The notes beneath the pieces are model-generated. The model worked only from the letters and a program-made list of their open reading frames with translations. It was not told the DNA's origin and did no database searches. Shown here piece after piece: positions 44,174 to 53,995 of a stretch of DNA of 64,000 bases. How positions within the stretch are numbered: position 1 is the first letter of the stretch; each line of letters begins with the position of its first letter. Source of the stretch: Gammaproteobacteria bacterium (GTDB taxonomy: Bacteria; Pseudomonadota; Gammaproteobacteria; Pseudomonadales; Pseudohongiellaceae). Where the stretch lies: positions 25,691-89,690 of the forward strand of contig JAQWMX010000001.1 of NCBI GenBank assembly GCA_029246545.1, read 5' to 3'. A program made the position numbers and the translations under genes.

Positions 44174-46054
44174 TTGATAAGTTCAGTTCTTCATAGCTTC
44201 AAGTCTTCACTTTTACTATTAATTAGTGTGGCATCTATGCTGGTGTCAGTTCAGGGTTTTCCACAGCCACCTATACAAGCTAGTGGGCCATTAATCACTA
44301 CTGAAAGTAATCTTATGGTGACAATGCGTGACGGCATAAGTATTGCCCTTGATATTTATCGCCCTTCACAAAGCGGCTCATATCCAACTCTTTATAGCTC
44401 AGCACCTTACCCGCACACTGGCGACAATAATCCACCTGACAATACTGACTTAGGATCTGTTGCATGGTTTGTAAGCCAAGGTTTTAACTATGTAATAGCT
44501 AGCACCCGTGGCACAGGTTTATCTGAGGGAAGCTATGAATTTTTGTCACGTGATGAACAACAAGACCATTATGAAATAATAGAGTGGATAGCCGAGCAAA
44601 TCTGGTCGGATGGACAGGTTATTGGTGCAGGATCGAATTACTATGCTACAGCCCAATGGCAGATGGCAATCCAGAATCCTCCTTCTTTGAATTGTATTGT
44701 CCCGGTTAATGGCCTAGTACAACCTTATCAAGACTGGGCTTTCCCGGGCGGCCTCACTAGTGCTGATTTTTTGCAAGGTTGGTATGAAAATAAAGTAAGA
44801 AGAGCTAATGCTTTTGCAAACTCAGAATCTCCCACTTTAGTTGACTATGATTTACGTTTGCGACTGCTAGCCCATCCTTTCTACGATGCTTACTGGCAAT
44901 TACGTAGCAGTTTACGAAATGTTGAAGCGATTAATATCCCCGTTTTTATCGTAGATAGTTGGCAAGAAAGCATGGCCCTAGCTAGTAATTTTAAGGCTCT
45001 AGAAAGGTTAAATAGTCAACACAAAATGGCTATCTTCAATAGTGAGGCAGCTTTAATGCAAAATGCCGACTTTTTCGAAAACCATCTTTTACCTTATTAC
45101 CAATGGTGCTTACAAGATCAGTCTGTAGCAGATTTCGTGGCCTTGCCAGAATTCAGATACCAAAATCGAGGTGAATCCATTTGGGCCACTGCAGACTCCT
45201 GGCCTCCTCAAGAATCCACTTATGCTGCGCTATATTTAAACCGCCAGGAACTTGATTCCAGCGTACCAGCAACGCTCGATTTTGAAATTCAAACGAATAA
45301 CATTGCTGTATCACGTTACGGCAATGTTGATGAACAGACTAATATTGGTAGCCTAACTTTAATCAGCAAGCCTCTGGCAACTGACTTGGAAATTGCTGGA
45401 CCCATTATGTTGGAACTTTATGCTAGTAGCACTGCAACTGATACCGCATTTGAAGTAACCTTATCCGAAGAAATAAATTTTGAACAAATTACATCAAACC
45501 TCACCCTGCCAAGTTTTCTAATGGATGTTATTGAGTCGGCTACAAATGTCGCCGAATCCACTAGTTTGATACAAGTTTCAAGGGGGACCTTAAAAGCATC
45601 GATGCGTGAACTGGATGAAGACGATAGCGATAATTACCAGCCCCAATATATGTTCTCATCTTCTTTACCGCTAGTTCCATCCAGAACCACTCGCATGGAC
45701 ATTGCTATGCAAGCAATAGCTCACCGTTTTCGAGCAGGCAGTAGAATCATACTAACGATAAGCCAAGCTGACGATGATTCTTTAGCTGAATCGAATCGCC
45801 AGGACAGCATCTTTCATAACCAGCGAAACCCTTCTAGGCTATGGCTACCCGTGCTTTCCGGAGAGTTAGAGACAGTCGAGATTGAAGAAGATTTATCTGA
45901 AATTCCTATTGACCTGCAAAGTGAATTAATAAGCAATCCAGCTTCTGAATTTCGATTCGATACGGAATTCTCTAATGAGCTTAATAATGGAGATCTTACT
46001 GAAACCCTGCAACAGATTATCGACAGTCCGGTGCTATTTATTAATCCAGAGTAG
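44174..46054 (+). CDS. CocE/NonD-family (S15) hydrolase, exported
   Basis: 626 residues from a TTG start followed by a signal peptide (HSFKSSLLLLISVASMLV, cleaved near residue 28). No better start is available upstream. The alpha/beta hydrolase of the X-Pro dipeptidyl-peptidase/cocaine esterase type is recognised by MRDGISIALDIYRPSQSG, YVIASTRGTGLSEGSYEF and the nucleophile region VIGAGSNYYATAQWQMA. The C-terminal jelly-roll part (LEIAGPIMLELYASS) fits. The nucleophile lies in GAGSNY, where relatives have GxSYGG, so activity may be altered. It is probably controlled by the divergent TetR protein. Confidence 0.82.
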   Translation: MISSVLHSFKSSLLLLISVASMLVSVQGFPQPPIQASGPLITTESNLMVTMRDGISIALDIYRPSQSGSYPTLYSSAPYPHTGDNNPPDNTDLGSVAWFVSQGFNYVIASTRGTGLSEGSYEFLSRDEQQDHYEIIEWIAEQIWSDGQVIGAGSNYYATAQWQMAIQNPPSLNCIVPVNGLVQPYQDWAFPGGLTSADFLQGWYENKVRRANAFANSESPTLVDYDLRLRLLAHPFYDAYWQLRSSLRNVEAINIPVFIVDSWQESMALASNFKALERLNSQHKMAIFNSEAALMQNADFFENHLLPYYQWCLQDQSVADFVALPEFRYQNRGESIWATADSWPPQESTYAALYLNRQELDSSVPATLDFEIQTNNIAVSRYGNVDEQTNIGSLTLISKPLATDLEIAGPIMLELYASSTATDTAFEVTLSEEINFEQITSNLTLPSFLMDVIESATNVAESTSLIQVSRGTLKASMRELDEDDSDNYQPQYMFSSSLPLVPSRTTRMDIAMQAIAHRFRAGSRIILTISQADDDSLAESNRQDSIFHNQRNPSRLWLPVLSGELETVEIEEDLSEIPIDLQSELISNPASEFRFDTEFSNELNNGDLTETLQQIIDSPVLFINPE

Positions 46055-46087
46055 CCAGTCTACCTGCAATAAAATTGGCAACGGAGT

Positions 46088-46801
46088 CTACAAAACTAGA
46101 CTAGCGATTAGACCGATTAAACCGCCAATAACGCCACCCCAAACAACTAACCAGCCTAAATGTTTTCTAATCATTTGCTGAATAATTTCTTTTACTAACT
46201 CTGGGCTTAATTCATCTAAACGTTTTTCGACGATGCCTTCCACTTTGGAAAGAAGATTGTCAGATGTGTTTTTCTGTATTTGTTGTAGAAAATCTTTGTC
46301 ATCGGCCATGCGATTCATGAATTCTCGCATTTTATTAATAAATGGTTCGCGCAATGGGTTCAGTGCTTCTACCCCTCCTAGCATAGACAACATACCCGCA
46401 AATGAAGAAGCCATTATGACCTCCACCAATGAATCATAAGCTGCACTAAAGTCGACTTTCTCTGTCATTTTTTTTACAAATGATTCATTTTCCTCATCAT
46501 CACTAGCAGACAGAGAACTTGATAAAAAAATTTCTATATTCTCAGCCGTAAAAAACTGCTCCATAATCAAGATTTTTATACCGTGTTTGAATTCTTCAAA
46601 GCGTGCAGGAATAACACCGGAACCATAAAACCCAGGTACTTTCTCAAATAACATATGTACAGCCAGCCAATTGGTAAATGCGCCAGACAAAGCGAATAAG
46701 CCTGTATTGAGAATTAGTGTTTGGAATTCATTTGGTAGAAATAAACCAATAATTACGATTATTAAAGCGACCAAATTGGTCAATAATGCTTTATCCATCA
46801 T
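46088..46801 (-). CDS. DUF445 family membrane protein
   Basis: 237 residues. Two N-terminal membrane segments, the family motif GAFTNWLAVHMLFEKVPGFYG, then a hydrophilic domain and a C-terminal membrane helix (WGGVIGGLIGLIASLVL). Members are of unknown function, related to YheB/YjiN. The start overlaps the end of the yhdP gene by 11 bases. A small, tightly linked gene in a maf-yhdP-DUF445 transcript. Confidence 0.9.
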   Translation of the reverse strand: MMDKALLTNLVALIIVIIGLFLPNEFQTLILNTGLFALSGAFTNWLAVHMLFEKVPGFYGSGVIPARFEEFKHGIKILIMEQFFTAENIEIFLSSSLSASDDEENESFVKKMTEKVDFSAAYDSLVEVIMASSFAGMLSMLGGVEALNPLREPFINKMREFMNRMADDKDFLQQIQKNTSDNLLSKVEGIVEKRLDELSPELVKEIIQQMIRKHLGWLVVWGGVIGGLIGLIASLVL

Positions 46802-49800
46802 CTGTATCTAACACCCCTACTTCTTCCATAGCTTCCTCAACGGCCTGACTGTCATCTTCAAAACCAGCTCGCGGATCATCCCAGGGACCTTCTAGGCGAT
46901 ATAGTAGAGTTGTGAAGCTTTCTAGCTGATCACTAAATATCCTACTGGCGACATAAGTACCAATAGCTATAGGCCAGGCCCCCAATATGCCAGCAACCAA
47001 AGATACATTTTGACCTAAGGGCAAATTAACTAAAACATCGGCCGCAATTGTCTCATCTACAAGGTTTAATTCGCCATCAACGTTAATCGTACTTGAGGGC
47101 CCTTGGATTAATAGATTTTCTTCAGTAACTACATTTCCATTATCGAAGTTTAGAACACCATCAATAGTGTCATATGCTAGACCTTGCCCATACAGGTCAG
47201 AGAAATCTAATTGTAAGCGTCTGACCAAAGCATCAAAATTAAATGCACCAAATAAACGTGCCGAGCCAGGCTCAATCTCAACAAAGCGACCATTGCTCAA
47301 CTCCACATCAATCTGTCCTCTTATCTTTCTCATACTAAACGCTGCTGGCGATCCTTCCCAATCTATATTACTAACGAAACTCGCAGATTCACTTTGTAAC
47401 AGTGCCGGATAGCCAAAACTTGGTAATACTTCACCGAGATCTCCAGCACTAAATAAGCCATTAAAATTACTGCGATGAATGCCATTACTATAATCCCAAT
47501 CTAGTGTCGCACCCGACTCCCCAGATAAATCAGTAATAGCTGCATCAGGAGATAACATCGATAAATTTGAAATCATGGCGCCTCGCGTATTACTACGAAG
47601 TTGGAATTCCCAAGCGCCTAGATTACCTTCTCCTATACTGAATTCTTCAGTTCGAAAATTCATTGCCGGTAGTTCAGTGGGATTAATATCTGCAAAAGGG
47701 TCAATATCTTCTTCAGTTTCAGTCTCACCTTCCCTTAATTCCTCGTTATCCCCGGGTAATCGTAGATAAGTTAGCGCTATATCATATGGGTCATCTGCCA
47801 CATCAGGAAATAAAAAGTCTCCTTGTAAAGTTTCGTTCTCTAGATAAAGATCCCAAGCTGGCCCTTGGCGCGTTAGGACTGTATCCACTGCTGGTAAATC
47901 AATACCGAAGGCATTCAAGTTACCAATACGAACATCTACCATACGCACTGTCTCTGAAGCAGACTGCCTTTCGTCAGAACTAAAGTTCAAGGCAACCTCC
48001 TGCCATTCCTGATAATTAAAATCGCTAATTTCTCCACTGACTAACAGGCCCCTTTCTTCATTTAATTGTCGAACGGTGAAATCCTGGTTTCTACTACCAA
48101 AATTAATCTCTCCACCATAGAATTCATTTTCAATTAAATTCAAATTGCCACTGACTTGATCCCGAAAGTTCAATGAAACATTTTCTAGCCCCTCAGCAAA
48201 ACTCAATTCAAGCTGTATCATTGCCGGCTCATCCAACCCTTTATCAAAAGGTTGCGGCAACTCAAAACCCAAGCCCAACAAATCAGATGTGATCGACAGT
48301 TGACTTCTTGTTCCGTCAGTCTCCTCTTCATTGAAAATAGTGAGCATTGTTGTATAACTAAAAGAACCTTCACTATAGTCCAAAATATTTTTTACAAAAT
48401 CCGGTTGCAAAGACCACTGCTGTAGAGCGGAGTTCGATACGCGACCATTACTAGTCACTACTATGGCATCATCGTTTGAAGATATCTGACTCGCCACTGG
48501 AAAATCGAACAAGTTGGCACTCAGGCCGTTAGCTTGCAGACCTGTTAAGGTCGAAAAATTAATCGGTCCACGAATTCCGCTAAAGCTAAGGTCATATTCT
48601 GGTATATAAAGTGTATTGTCCTTGGTTATTGCCGTGACATTAATATCATTCTCTAAATCAACGTTATTGAGGGGAATACCTAAACGAACATTTAGATCGA
48701 CATCACCCTCGAGTAACCAACTATCCAAATACGGACCAACAGTTGCTCGAGTCGGAGACTCTCTAAGGAAATTCAAACTGGTAATGCCAGCCGTAGTAGC
48801 TTGTGTGTTAACACTTAGCCATGACCCTGTAGCACCTGTGATTGGTCTAATTTCCGCAGTGCCTGAACCTAGCTCGATTGCCGCTATTTCTGCAGTTTCA
48901 ACGCTAACATCCACTTCATTATTATCTACTTTAACAAAGCCGTTTATATTTTCTAAAAGTGGCCAATCATCTAAAAACAGCAAGCTGGCATCTTCAACCC
49001 CATAGTAAGTCTGAACATTGCGCTCATACGCAGTTTGTAAATTTGTTGTCTTACCGCGAAATAAGAATCCACTATTCTTAACGCTGCCATTAAGAATTGC
49101 TCTATCCAGCCAGTCCATGGTGCCTCTGATATAGCTTAATGTTGGTAAATAAAGTGATTTATAACTAGCGTCAAAATCTAGGACACCAACCAAAAGTGTT
49201 AACTCAGAATCCCAGCCGCCTTCGGCAATGGGCTTATTATTTAACTCAAACTGCACACGCCCATGCAATTCATCATTTTGAATATCAATGACTTCACTAT
49301 AAATCCTGACTGATTCATCCACCGACCAAGCTACTCGGCTATTAATAGAATTGTAGTGCCAGCTATCATCAAAAATTACCGGCAGATGAATGGTGAAATC
49401 ATCGGAATCTAATTCCACGAAACCCGAATTCTGATCAACTTCAACATAGCCATTTATTCCACTACCAGAGGGCGCTTGTGCCCATGCACCCACTGCCACA
49501 TCATCAAGGTTTGCATGCAAGTCAAACACCCCTGGATAAGCGCCTGAAAAGTCAGTTTGAAAATGTAGATTAAGCAAATTGCCCTGAGGATCTAAATCCG
49601 CCAATACTTGCCGTAAGCGATCGGACATATTAATGACTTCAAGCATATCGCTAACAATCGAAAGATCGACCGATTCACCATAAATATCCAGCTCAGCGTC
49701 TTCACTTTGCAGATTTAATCCAATAAAAAAGTCACCCGATTCCCAAGGCCGGTTAAAAAAATCAAATTCCAGGTTCTGCGCCCACAACGACCAGTCATTA

Positions 49801-50804
49801 TCAGCTTGTATAGCTGTTATATCAGCACTACCACTTGTAAGTTGAATCGTTTGGTTTGTTTCTGGCAAAGTAGCTGAAAAATTTAATTCCTGTACAGCTC
49901 CTTGAATTTGATTAAGGCTTTGATTGTCGAATTCAGTCCAGAGCTGACCGGAACTGTTAAAACTTAACAAATCAAATTGCTCTGAGATTGTATTCCCTAA
50001 AATAGGCAATAACTCTAGATTATCAAAATCTAGGTATGCTGTTGCAGAATAGGTTCCTAAAGGCTCCCCATCTAGTCTTACAGACATTTCAACTGGGCTA
50101 TCTTGATTGTTTAAACGAAACTGTAATTGAGCTTGATGGTCATCTCTACGATTCTGAATATCCAGATAAATATTGTTTAGCTCAGTTCTTGTTGCATTAA
50201 AACTTTGTAAAACAAGTTGGGCTTCTGATATTTGTAGCCGTGAAGTATTAAATAATGTATTGAGTAAGGGCTCAATGTCATTATTTTCACTTGTCTCAAA
50301 TCCTGACAAATTCCATGTCCCGGTTTCATCCTCAACCAGCAGTAAAGACAATTCATCTATTATTATTCGATTAATAATAAATTGACGTTGGAATAAACTT
50401 TGCGGAATATCAAGTGTGATATCGAGTTCTTGCAAACTGTGGGCAAAGTCCGGACTTTGATCCTGAGTTATTTCTAAATTATAAAGCCTTAGAATAGGAC
50501 TAAAGCCAAACCAAGCCCCATATACCTCGCCTATTGTTAAGTTCAGACCTAAAGCGGCAGATAAATTAGTTTCCAGCCAATCCTGTTGAGTGCTGGCAAG
50601 CGACATCATTAAGCGACCTGCAGAAAGGTAGACTGTTACCACTATTAGCAATAACAGAACCAATGTATTGCAATGAGAGCGGATGTAAGCTACCCAACCG
50701 CTTTTAGTTGTCTCGGTTTTTACATCAGACGTAACGGAGCCTTCCACCTCAGATTCGAGGTCTTCTGTTTGCTTATTTTGATTCAGTTTATCTTCTGAAT
50801 TCAT
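46791..50804 (-). CDS. yhdP: YhdP family protein (AsmA-like, envelope lipid transport)
   Basis: 1337 residues, as in other YhdP proteins (E. coli 1266). One N-terminal transmembrane helix (NTLVLLLLIVVTVYL) anchors a large repetitive beta-rich periplasmic body, typical of AsmA-like bridge proteins. The C-terminal AsmA-like part is seen in FGAFNFDALVRRLQLDFSD and DETIAADVLVNLPLGQN. In E. coli YhdP, with TamB and YdbH, moves phospholipids to the outer membrane. It begins 2 bases after maf; in many relatives rng (RNase G) stands between maf and yhdP, but here it is missing. Confidence 0.93.
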   Translation of the reverse strand: MNSEDKLNQNKQTEDLESEVEGSVTSDVKTETTKSGWVAYIRSHCNTLVLLLLIVVTVYLSAGRLMMSLASTQQDWLETNLSAALGLNLTIGEVYGAWFGFSPILRLYNLEITQDQSPDFAHSLQELDITLDIPQSLFQRQFIINRIIIDELSLLLVEDETGTWNLSGFETSENNDIEPLLNTLFNTSRLQISEAQLVLQSFNATRTELNNIYLDIQNRRDDHQAQLQFRLNNQDSPVEMSVRLDGEPLGTYSATAYLDFDNLELLPILGNTISEQFDLLSFNSSGQLWTEFDNQSLNQIQGAVQELNFSATLPETNQTIQLTSGSADITAIQADNDWSLWAQNLEFDFFNRPWESGDFFIGLNLQSEDAELDIYGESVDLSIVSDMLEVINMSDRLRQVLADLDPQGNLLNLHFQTDFSGAYPGVFDLHANLDDVAVGAWAQAPSGSGINGYVEVDQNSGFVELDSDDFTIHLPVIFDDSWHYNSINSRVAWSVDESVRIYSEVIDIQNDELHGRVQFELNNKPIAEGGWDSELTLLVGVLDFDASYKSLYLPTLSYIRGTMDWLDRAILNGSVKNSGFLFRGKTTNLQTAYERNVQTYYGVEDASLLFLDDWPLLENINGFVKVDNNEVDVSVETAEIAAIELGSGTAEIRPITGATGSWLSVNTQATTAGITSLNFLRESPTRATVGPYLDSWLLEGDVDLNVRLGIPLNNVDLENDINVTAITKDNTLYIPEYDLSFSGIRGPINFSTLTGLQANGLSANLFDFPVASQISSNDDAIVVTSNGRVSNSALQQWSLQPDFVKNILDYSEGSFSYTTMLTIFNEEETDGTRSQLSITSDLLGLGFELPQPFDKGLDEPAMIQLELSFAEGLENVSLNFRDQVSGNLNLIENEFYGGEINFGSRNQDFTVRQLNEERGLLVSGEISDFNYQEWQEVALNFSSDERQSASETVRMVDVRIGNLNAFGIDLPAVDTVLTRQGPAWDLYLENETLQGDFLFPDVADDPYDIALTYLRLPGDNEELREGETETEEDIDPFADINPTELPAMNFRTEEFSIGEGNLGAWEFQLRSNTRGAMISNLSMLSPDAAITDLSGESGATLDWDYSNGIHRSNFNGLFSAGDLGEVLPSFGYPALLQSESASFVSNIDWEGSPAAFSMRKIRGQIDVELSNGRFVEIEPGSARLFGAFNFDALVRRLQLDFSDLYGQGLAYDTIDGVLNFDNGNVVTEENLLIQGPSSTINVDGELNLVDETIAADVLVNLPLGQNVSLVAGILGAWPIAIGTYVASRIFSDQLESFTTLLYRLEGPWDDPRAGFEDDSQAVEEAMEEVGVLDTDDG

Positions 50805-50806
50805 GA

Positions 50807-51403
50807 TTACTGATTCTGTAATATTGCTTTAATATCAACACCAAAAGTTGTAAATAAATTTACAGTTTCAAATTTCGGTAATCCTACAACTCCGCTATAA
50901 CTGCCATGAATTTCGTTGACAAACATTGCACCTAGTCCTTGTACTGCATACGCACCTGCTTTACCCAAAGGCTCTCCACTTTCCCAATATGCTTCAATTT
51001 CAGCTTCACTTAATGTTGTAAAACTAACTTTCGTCGCAGACATCGTCTCTGCCTGTTTAAAATTACTCAACAAAGCAACTGCCGTTAATACTTGGTGAGT
51101 TCGGCCAGACAATAATTTCAACATGGCGAGTCCATCTGCTTTATGCTTAGGTTTACCTAAAATCTGCTCATCACAAACAACTATAGTGTCTGAACCTAAA
51201 ACCAGTCTGTGATCTGTTTCGCTTAATGTAGCAAGAGCTGCTTTTGCTTTAGCTAGCGCTAAACGCTTCACAAGTTTTTCGGGTTTTTCAGCAGGCAGCG
51301 GGCATTCATCGATATCTTGTGGCAAAACTGTACAGGTAAACCCTAAATCGTTAAGTAAAGCCTGTCTTCTTGGTGATGCCGAGGCCAATATCAATTCCAT
51401 CAT
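50807..51403 (-). CDS. maf: Maf-family nucleoside triphosphate pyrophosphatase
   Basis: 198 residues. The N-terminal ILASASPRRQALLNDLGF and the SGRTHQVLTAVALL block match Maf, which hydrolyses canonical and modified dTTP/UTP to monophosphates (house-cleaning) and affects septum formation. GSDTIVVCDEQILGKP is the conserved active-site region. It is translationally adjacent to yhdP and divergent from the glutamate synthase-like gene. Confidence 0.94.
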   Translation of the reverse strand: MMELILASASPRRQALLNDLGFTCTVLPQDIDECPLPAEKPEKLVKRLALAKAKAALATLSETDHRLVLGSDTIVVCDEQILGKPKHKADGLAMLKLLSGRTHQVLTAVALLSNFKQAETMSATKVSFTTLSEAEIEAYWESGEPLGKAGAYAVQGLGAMFVNEIHGSYSGVVGLPKFETVNLFTTFGVDIKAILQNQ

Positions 51404-51623
51404 TATAATTAAACCGGATTGCCCTCTTAGGTTCCTTAAATCTACTCAAAAGGCATTATGGCCTAAACTCCAAGAGTCGCCTACCAGTATTACTTGTAAT
51501 AAATTAGAACATTTAGACTCTTAATAGTGGCTGAATGATAATTCAGCAATAAATTCGTGATAGCTAGATGAAACAAGCGTCTCTGGGTATCATGCTAACT
51601 ACTGAATTAAATAAGGTGAAATC

Positions 51624-53129
51624 GTGGATAATATAATTGCTCTTGTAGATCGTTTTCTAGCACCTTTAGCTATTTTCTTATCTAATATCTTTGTTTTTGC
51701 TATCGCTTTAGTTTTGATCGTAGCCTTGGTCCTATACATCATAGACTTATTCCAAACTACTCATACCATTCGCCGTAATTATCCTTTACTAGGACGTTTT
51801 CGTTATTTATTCGAAAGTTTGGGAGAGTTTTTCCGTCAATACTTTTTCTCAATGGACAGAGAGGAGATGCCGTTCAATCGTGCGCAACGTTCTTGGGTAT
51901 ATCGCGCCTCAAAAAATCTGGAAAACACCCAAGCCTTTGGTTCGACTTATGACATCGCTAAACCCGGCAATATTTTATTTATTAATTCTCCATACCCGGT
52001 GCTTACTGAAGAACTTACGCCAATAAAAGCGATTACATTCGGCCCCGATTGTGAACAGCCTTACTCCACTTCATCACTGTTTAATGTTTCTGGCATGAGC
52101 TATGGCGCTATTTCCAAACCTGCCGTGCGGGCACTATCAAAAGGCGCTGCAATAGCTGGTTGCTGGATAAATACAGGAGAAGGCGGAATCAGTGACTGGC
52201 ACTTAGAAGGAGGCTGTGACATTGTCTTTCAAATAGGCACTGCTAATTACGGTATACGTAATGCGCAAGGCGAATTCTGCGAAGATAAATTAAGCACTGT
52301 TGCAGCCCATGAATCAGTAAAAATGATTGAGTTAAAATTAAGCCAAGGCGCCAAGCCTGGCAAAGGCGGCATTCTGCCAGGTGCTAAAGTTACAAAAGAG
52401 ATTGCCAAAATTCGTCAAATCCCGATTGGTGAAACATCCAACAGTCCCAATCGACATATTGATATTGGCAATGATGATGAGTTACTGGATAAAATTAATA
52501 GAATTCGCAGCATCACAGGCAAGCCAGTTGGTTTTAAAGCCGTCCTTGGGGATGGCTTCTGGCTCGACCAATTACTTTCAACAATCAATCAGCGCGGTGC
52601 AGAATTTGCCCCAGATTTCATAACTGTCGATAGTGGTGACGGTGGAACTGGCGCGGCCCCACTCACTCTCATTGACGATATGGGGCTGGATATTCAGGAG
52701 ACACTACCTATATTGGTCGACAAGCTAATTGAATTTGGTTTGCGCAATCGGATTAAAGTCATCGCTTCGGGCAAGCTGATCAATCCAGCCGATGTCGCTT
52801 GGGCCTTATGTGCTGGTGCTGATGCTGTCACCTCAGCTCGTGGCTTTATGTTTTCTTTGGGTTGTATTCAGGCCATGCAATGCAACACAAATACCTGCCC
52901 TACCGGCATCACTACTCATGACACTCATTTACAACGCGGCTTGGTAGTTAAGGAGAAATGCAAGCGGGTCGCGCATTATCAACAAAACATGGTAAAAGAG
53001 CTTTATTACATTGCTAACTCTTGTGGCGTGAGCGATCCCGGATTGTTCAATCGCAGACATGCTCGCTTAATTTTACAAAGCAATAAAAGTATCAGTCTTG
53101 AGAATTTATATCAGAAAAATTCTGAATAA
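51624..53129 (+). CDS. FMN-binding glutamate synthase family protein
   Basis: 501 residues from a GTG start (AAGGTGA about 6 bases upstream). An N-terminal membrane segment (IALVLIVALVLYIIDLF) precedes the FMN-binding synthase domain. Blocks: NVSGMSYGAISKPAVRALSKG, GGISDWHLEGGCDIVFQIGT, LSQGAKPGKGGILPGAKVT, DFITVDSGDGGTGAAPLTL and the Cys-rich cluster region CIQAMQCNTNTCPTGI. It lacks the glutaminase domain of GltB, so it is likely a GltS-like NAD(P)H or ferredoxin-linked enzyme of unproven substrate. It stands alone. Confidence 0.92.
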   Translation: MDNIIALVDRFLAPLAIFLSNIFVFAIALVLIVALVLYIIDLFQTTHTIRRNYPLLGRFRYLFESLGEFFRQYFFSMDREEMPFNRAQRSWVYRASKNLENTQAFGSTYDIAKPGNILFINSPYPVLTEELTPIKAITFGPDCEQPYSTSSLFNVSGMSYGAISKPAVRALSKGAAIAGCWINTGEGGISDWHLEGGCDIVFQIGTANYGIRNAQGEFCEDKLSTVAAHESVKMIELKLSQGAKPGKGGILPGAKVTKEIAKIRQIPIGETSNSPNRHIDIGNDDELLDKINRIRSITGKPVGFKAVLGDGFWLDQLLSTINQRGAEFAPDFITVDSGDGGTGAAPLTLIDDMGLDIQETLPILVDKLIEFGLRNRIKVIASGKLINPADVAWALCAGADAVTSARGFMFSLGCIQAMQCNTNTCPTGITTHDTHLQRGLVVKEKCKRVAHYQQNMVKELYYIANSCGVSDPGLFNRRHARLILQSNKSISLENLYQKNSE

Positions 53130-53134
53130 GTTGG

Positions 53135-53902
53135 CTAGCCTTGATTATTTTCTAACCACTTAAGGACTTCATTATAGGGGACTTTACCACCAAAAATATC
53201 CAATGCACTGCCTATAGTAAGGTCGACTCTATCCTGACCCAGAGCTTTTACTAGCTCCAAATCACTAAGGTTCTTTACGCCTCCGGCATAAGTTACTGGC
53301 AAGGGCGAATACATACCTAATAAGCTAATTAAATCTTCTTCTATACCCTGCTGTTTACCTTCAACATCTACACCATGTACTAAAAATTCTGAGCAATATA
53401 CTGACAATTTTTCCAGCAATTCTGGACCAACTTTTTCTTCTGTAAAAGTCTGCCATCGATCAGTCACTACAAAATAATCACCATCTCGTTGACGACAACT
53501 TAAGTCCAGTACCAACCTATCTTTGCCAGTTATATCTAATAACTGCCCCATCTTTTCTAAATCAATTTTCTCGGAAGCAAAGACGAAGGAAGTGACAATG
53601 ACATGGCTAGCCCCTGCATCTAGAAAGTCAGCAGCATTATCTGGATTTACTCCGCCACCATATTGTAAGCCGCCAGGAAAAGCTCTCAGTGCATCTAATG
53701 CTGCTTCCTGATTGCCTGAGCCAAGTGAAACAACATGTCCACCGACTAAATCATCTCGTTGATATAGCTCAGCATATTCAGAAGCGGTGCGTTCACTGCT
53801 AAAATTTATTTGCAATGAAGATTGATCATTCTCTTGCAAAGATCCACCTACTATCTGCACAACTTTGCCCTGATGCAAATCAATACATGGTCTGAACTTC
53901 AT
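53135..53902 (-). CDS. hisA: ProFAR isomerase HisA, eukaryote-like type
   Basis: 255 residues from the ATG at 53902; the longer frame to 54037 overlaps the divergent XdhC gene and has no homology. Histidine step: ProFAR to PRFAR. The protein starts FRPCIDLHQGKVVQIVGGSL and contains LVLDLSCRQRDGDYFVV, WQTFTEEKVGPELLEKL, VTYAGGVKNLSDLELVKALG and DLTIGSALDIFGGKVP. These blocks resemble yeast HIS6 far more than bacterial HisA (for instance the CIDLHxGxVxQIVGG start and the DLSCR and SALDIFGG motifs). It is not in a his operon. Aspartates for barrel catalysis are in CIDLH and in the HGVDVEG loop. Confidence 0.87.
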   Translation of the reverse strand: MKFRPCIDLHQGKVVQIVGGSLQENDQSSLQINFSSERTASEYAELYQRDDLVGGHVVSLGSGNQEAALDALRAFPGGLQYGGGVNPDNAADFLDAGASHVIVTSFVFASEKIDLEKMGQLLDITGKDRLVLDLSCRQRDGDYFVVTDRWQTFTEEKVGPELLEKLSVYCSEFLVHGVDVEGKQQGIEEDLISLLGMYSPLPVTYAGGVKNLSDLELVKALGQDRVDLTIGSALDIFGGKVPYNEVLKWLENNQG

Positions 53903-53995
53903 TCCCTTAGCACCATTTTTTCTACTATTGATAGCATGAAAGCATATCAAATTCCGGTAAACTATACTGCCTAACTCTAGTTTAAAGATCACATC

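Noticed and set aside
47167..49005. Plus-strand open frames inside yhdP
   Set aside because: They are antisense shadows of a long, clearly coding gene with strong family features.
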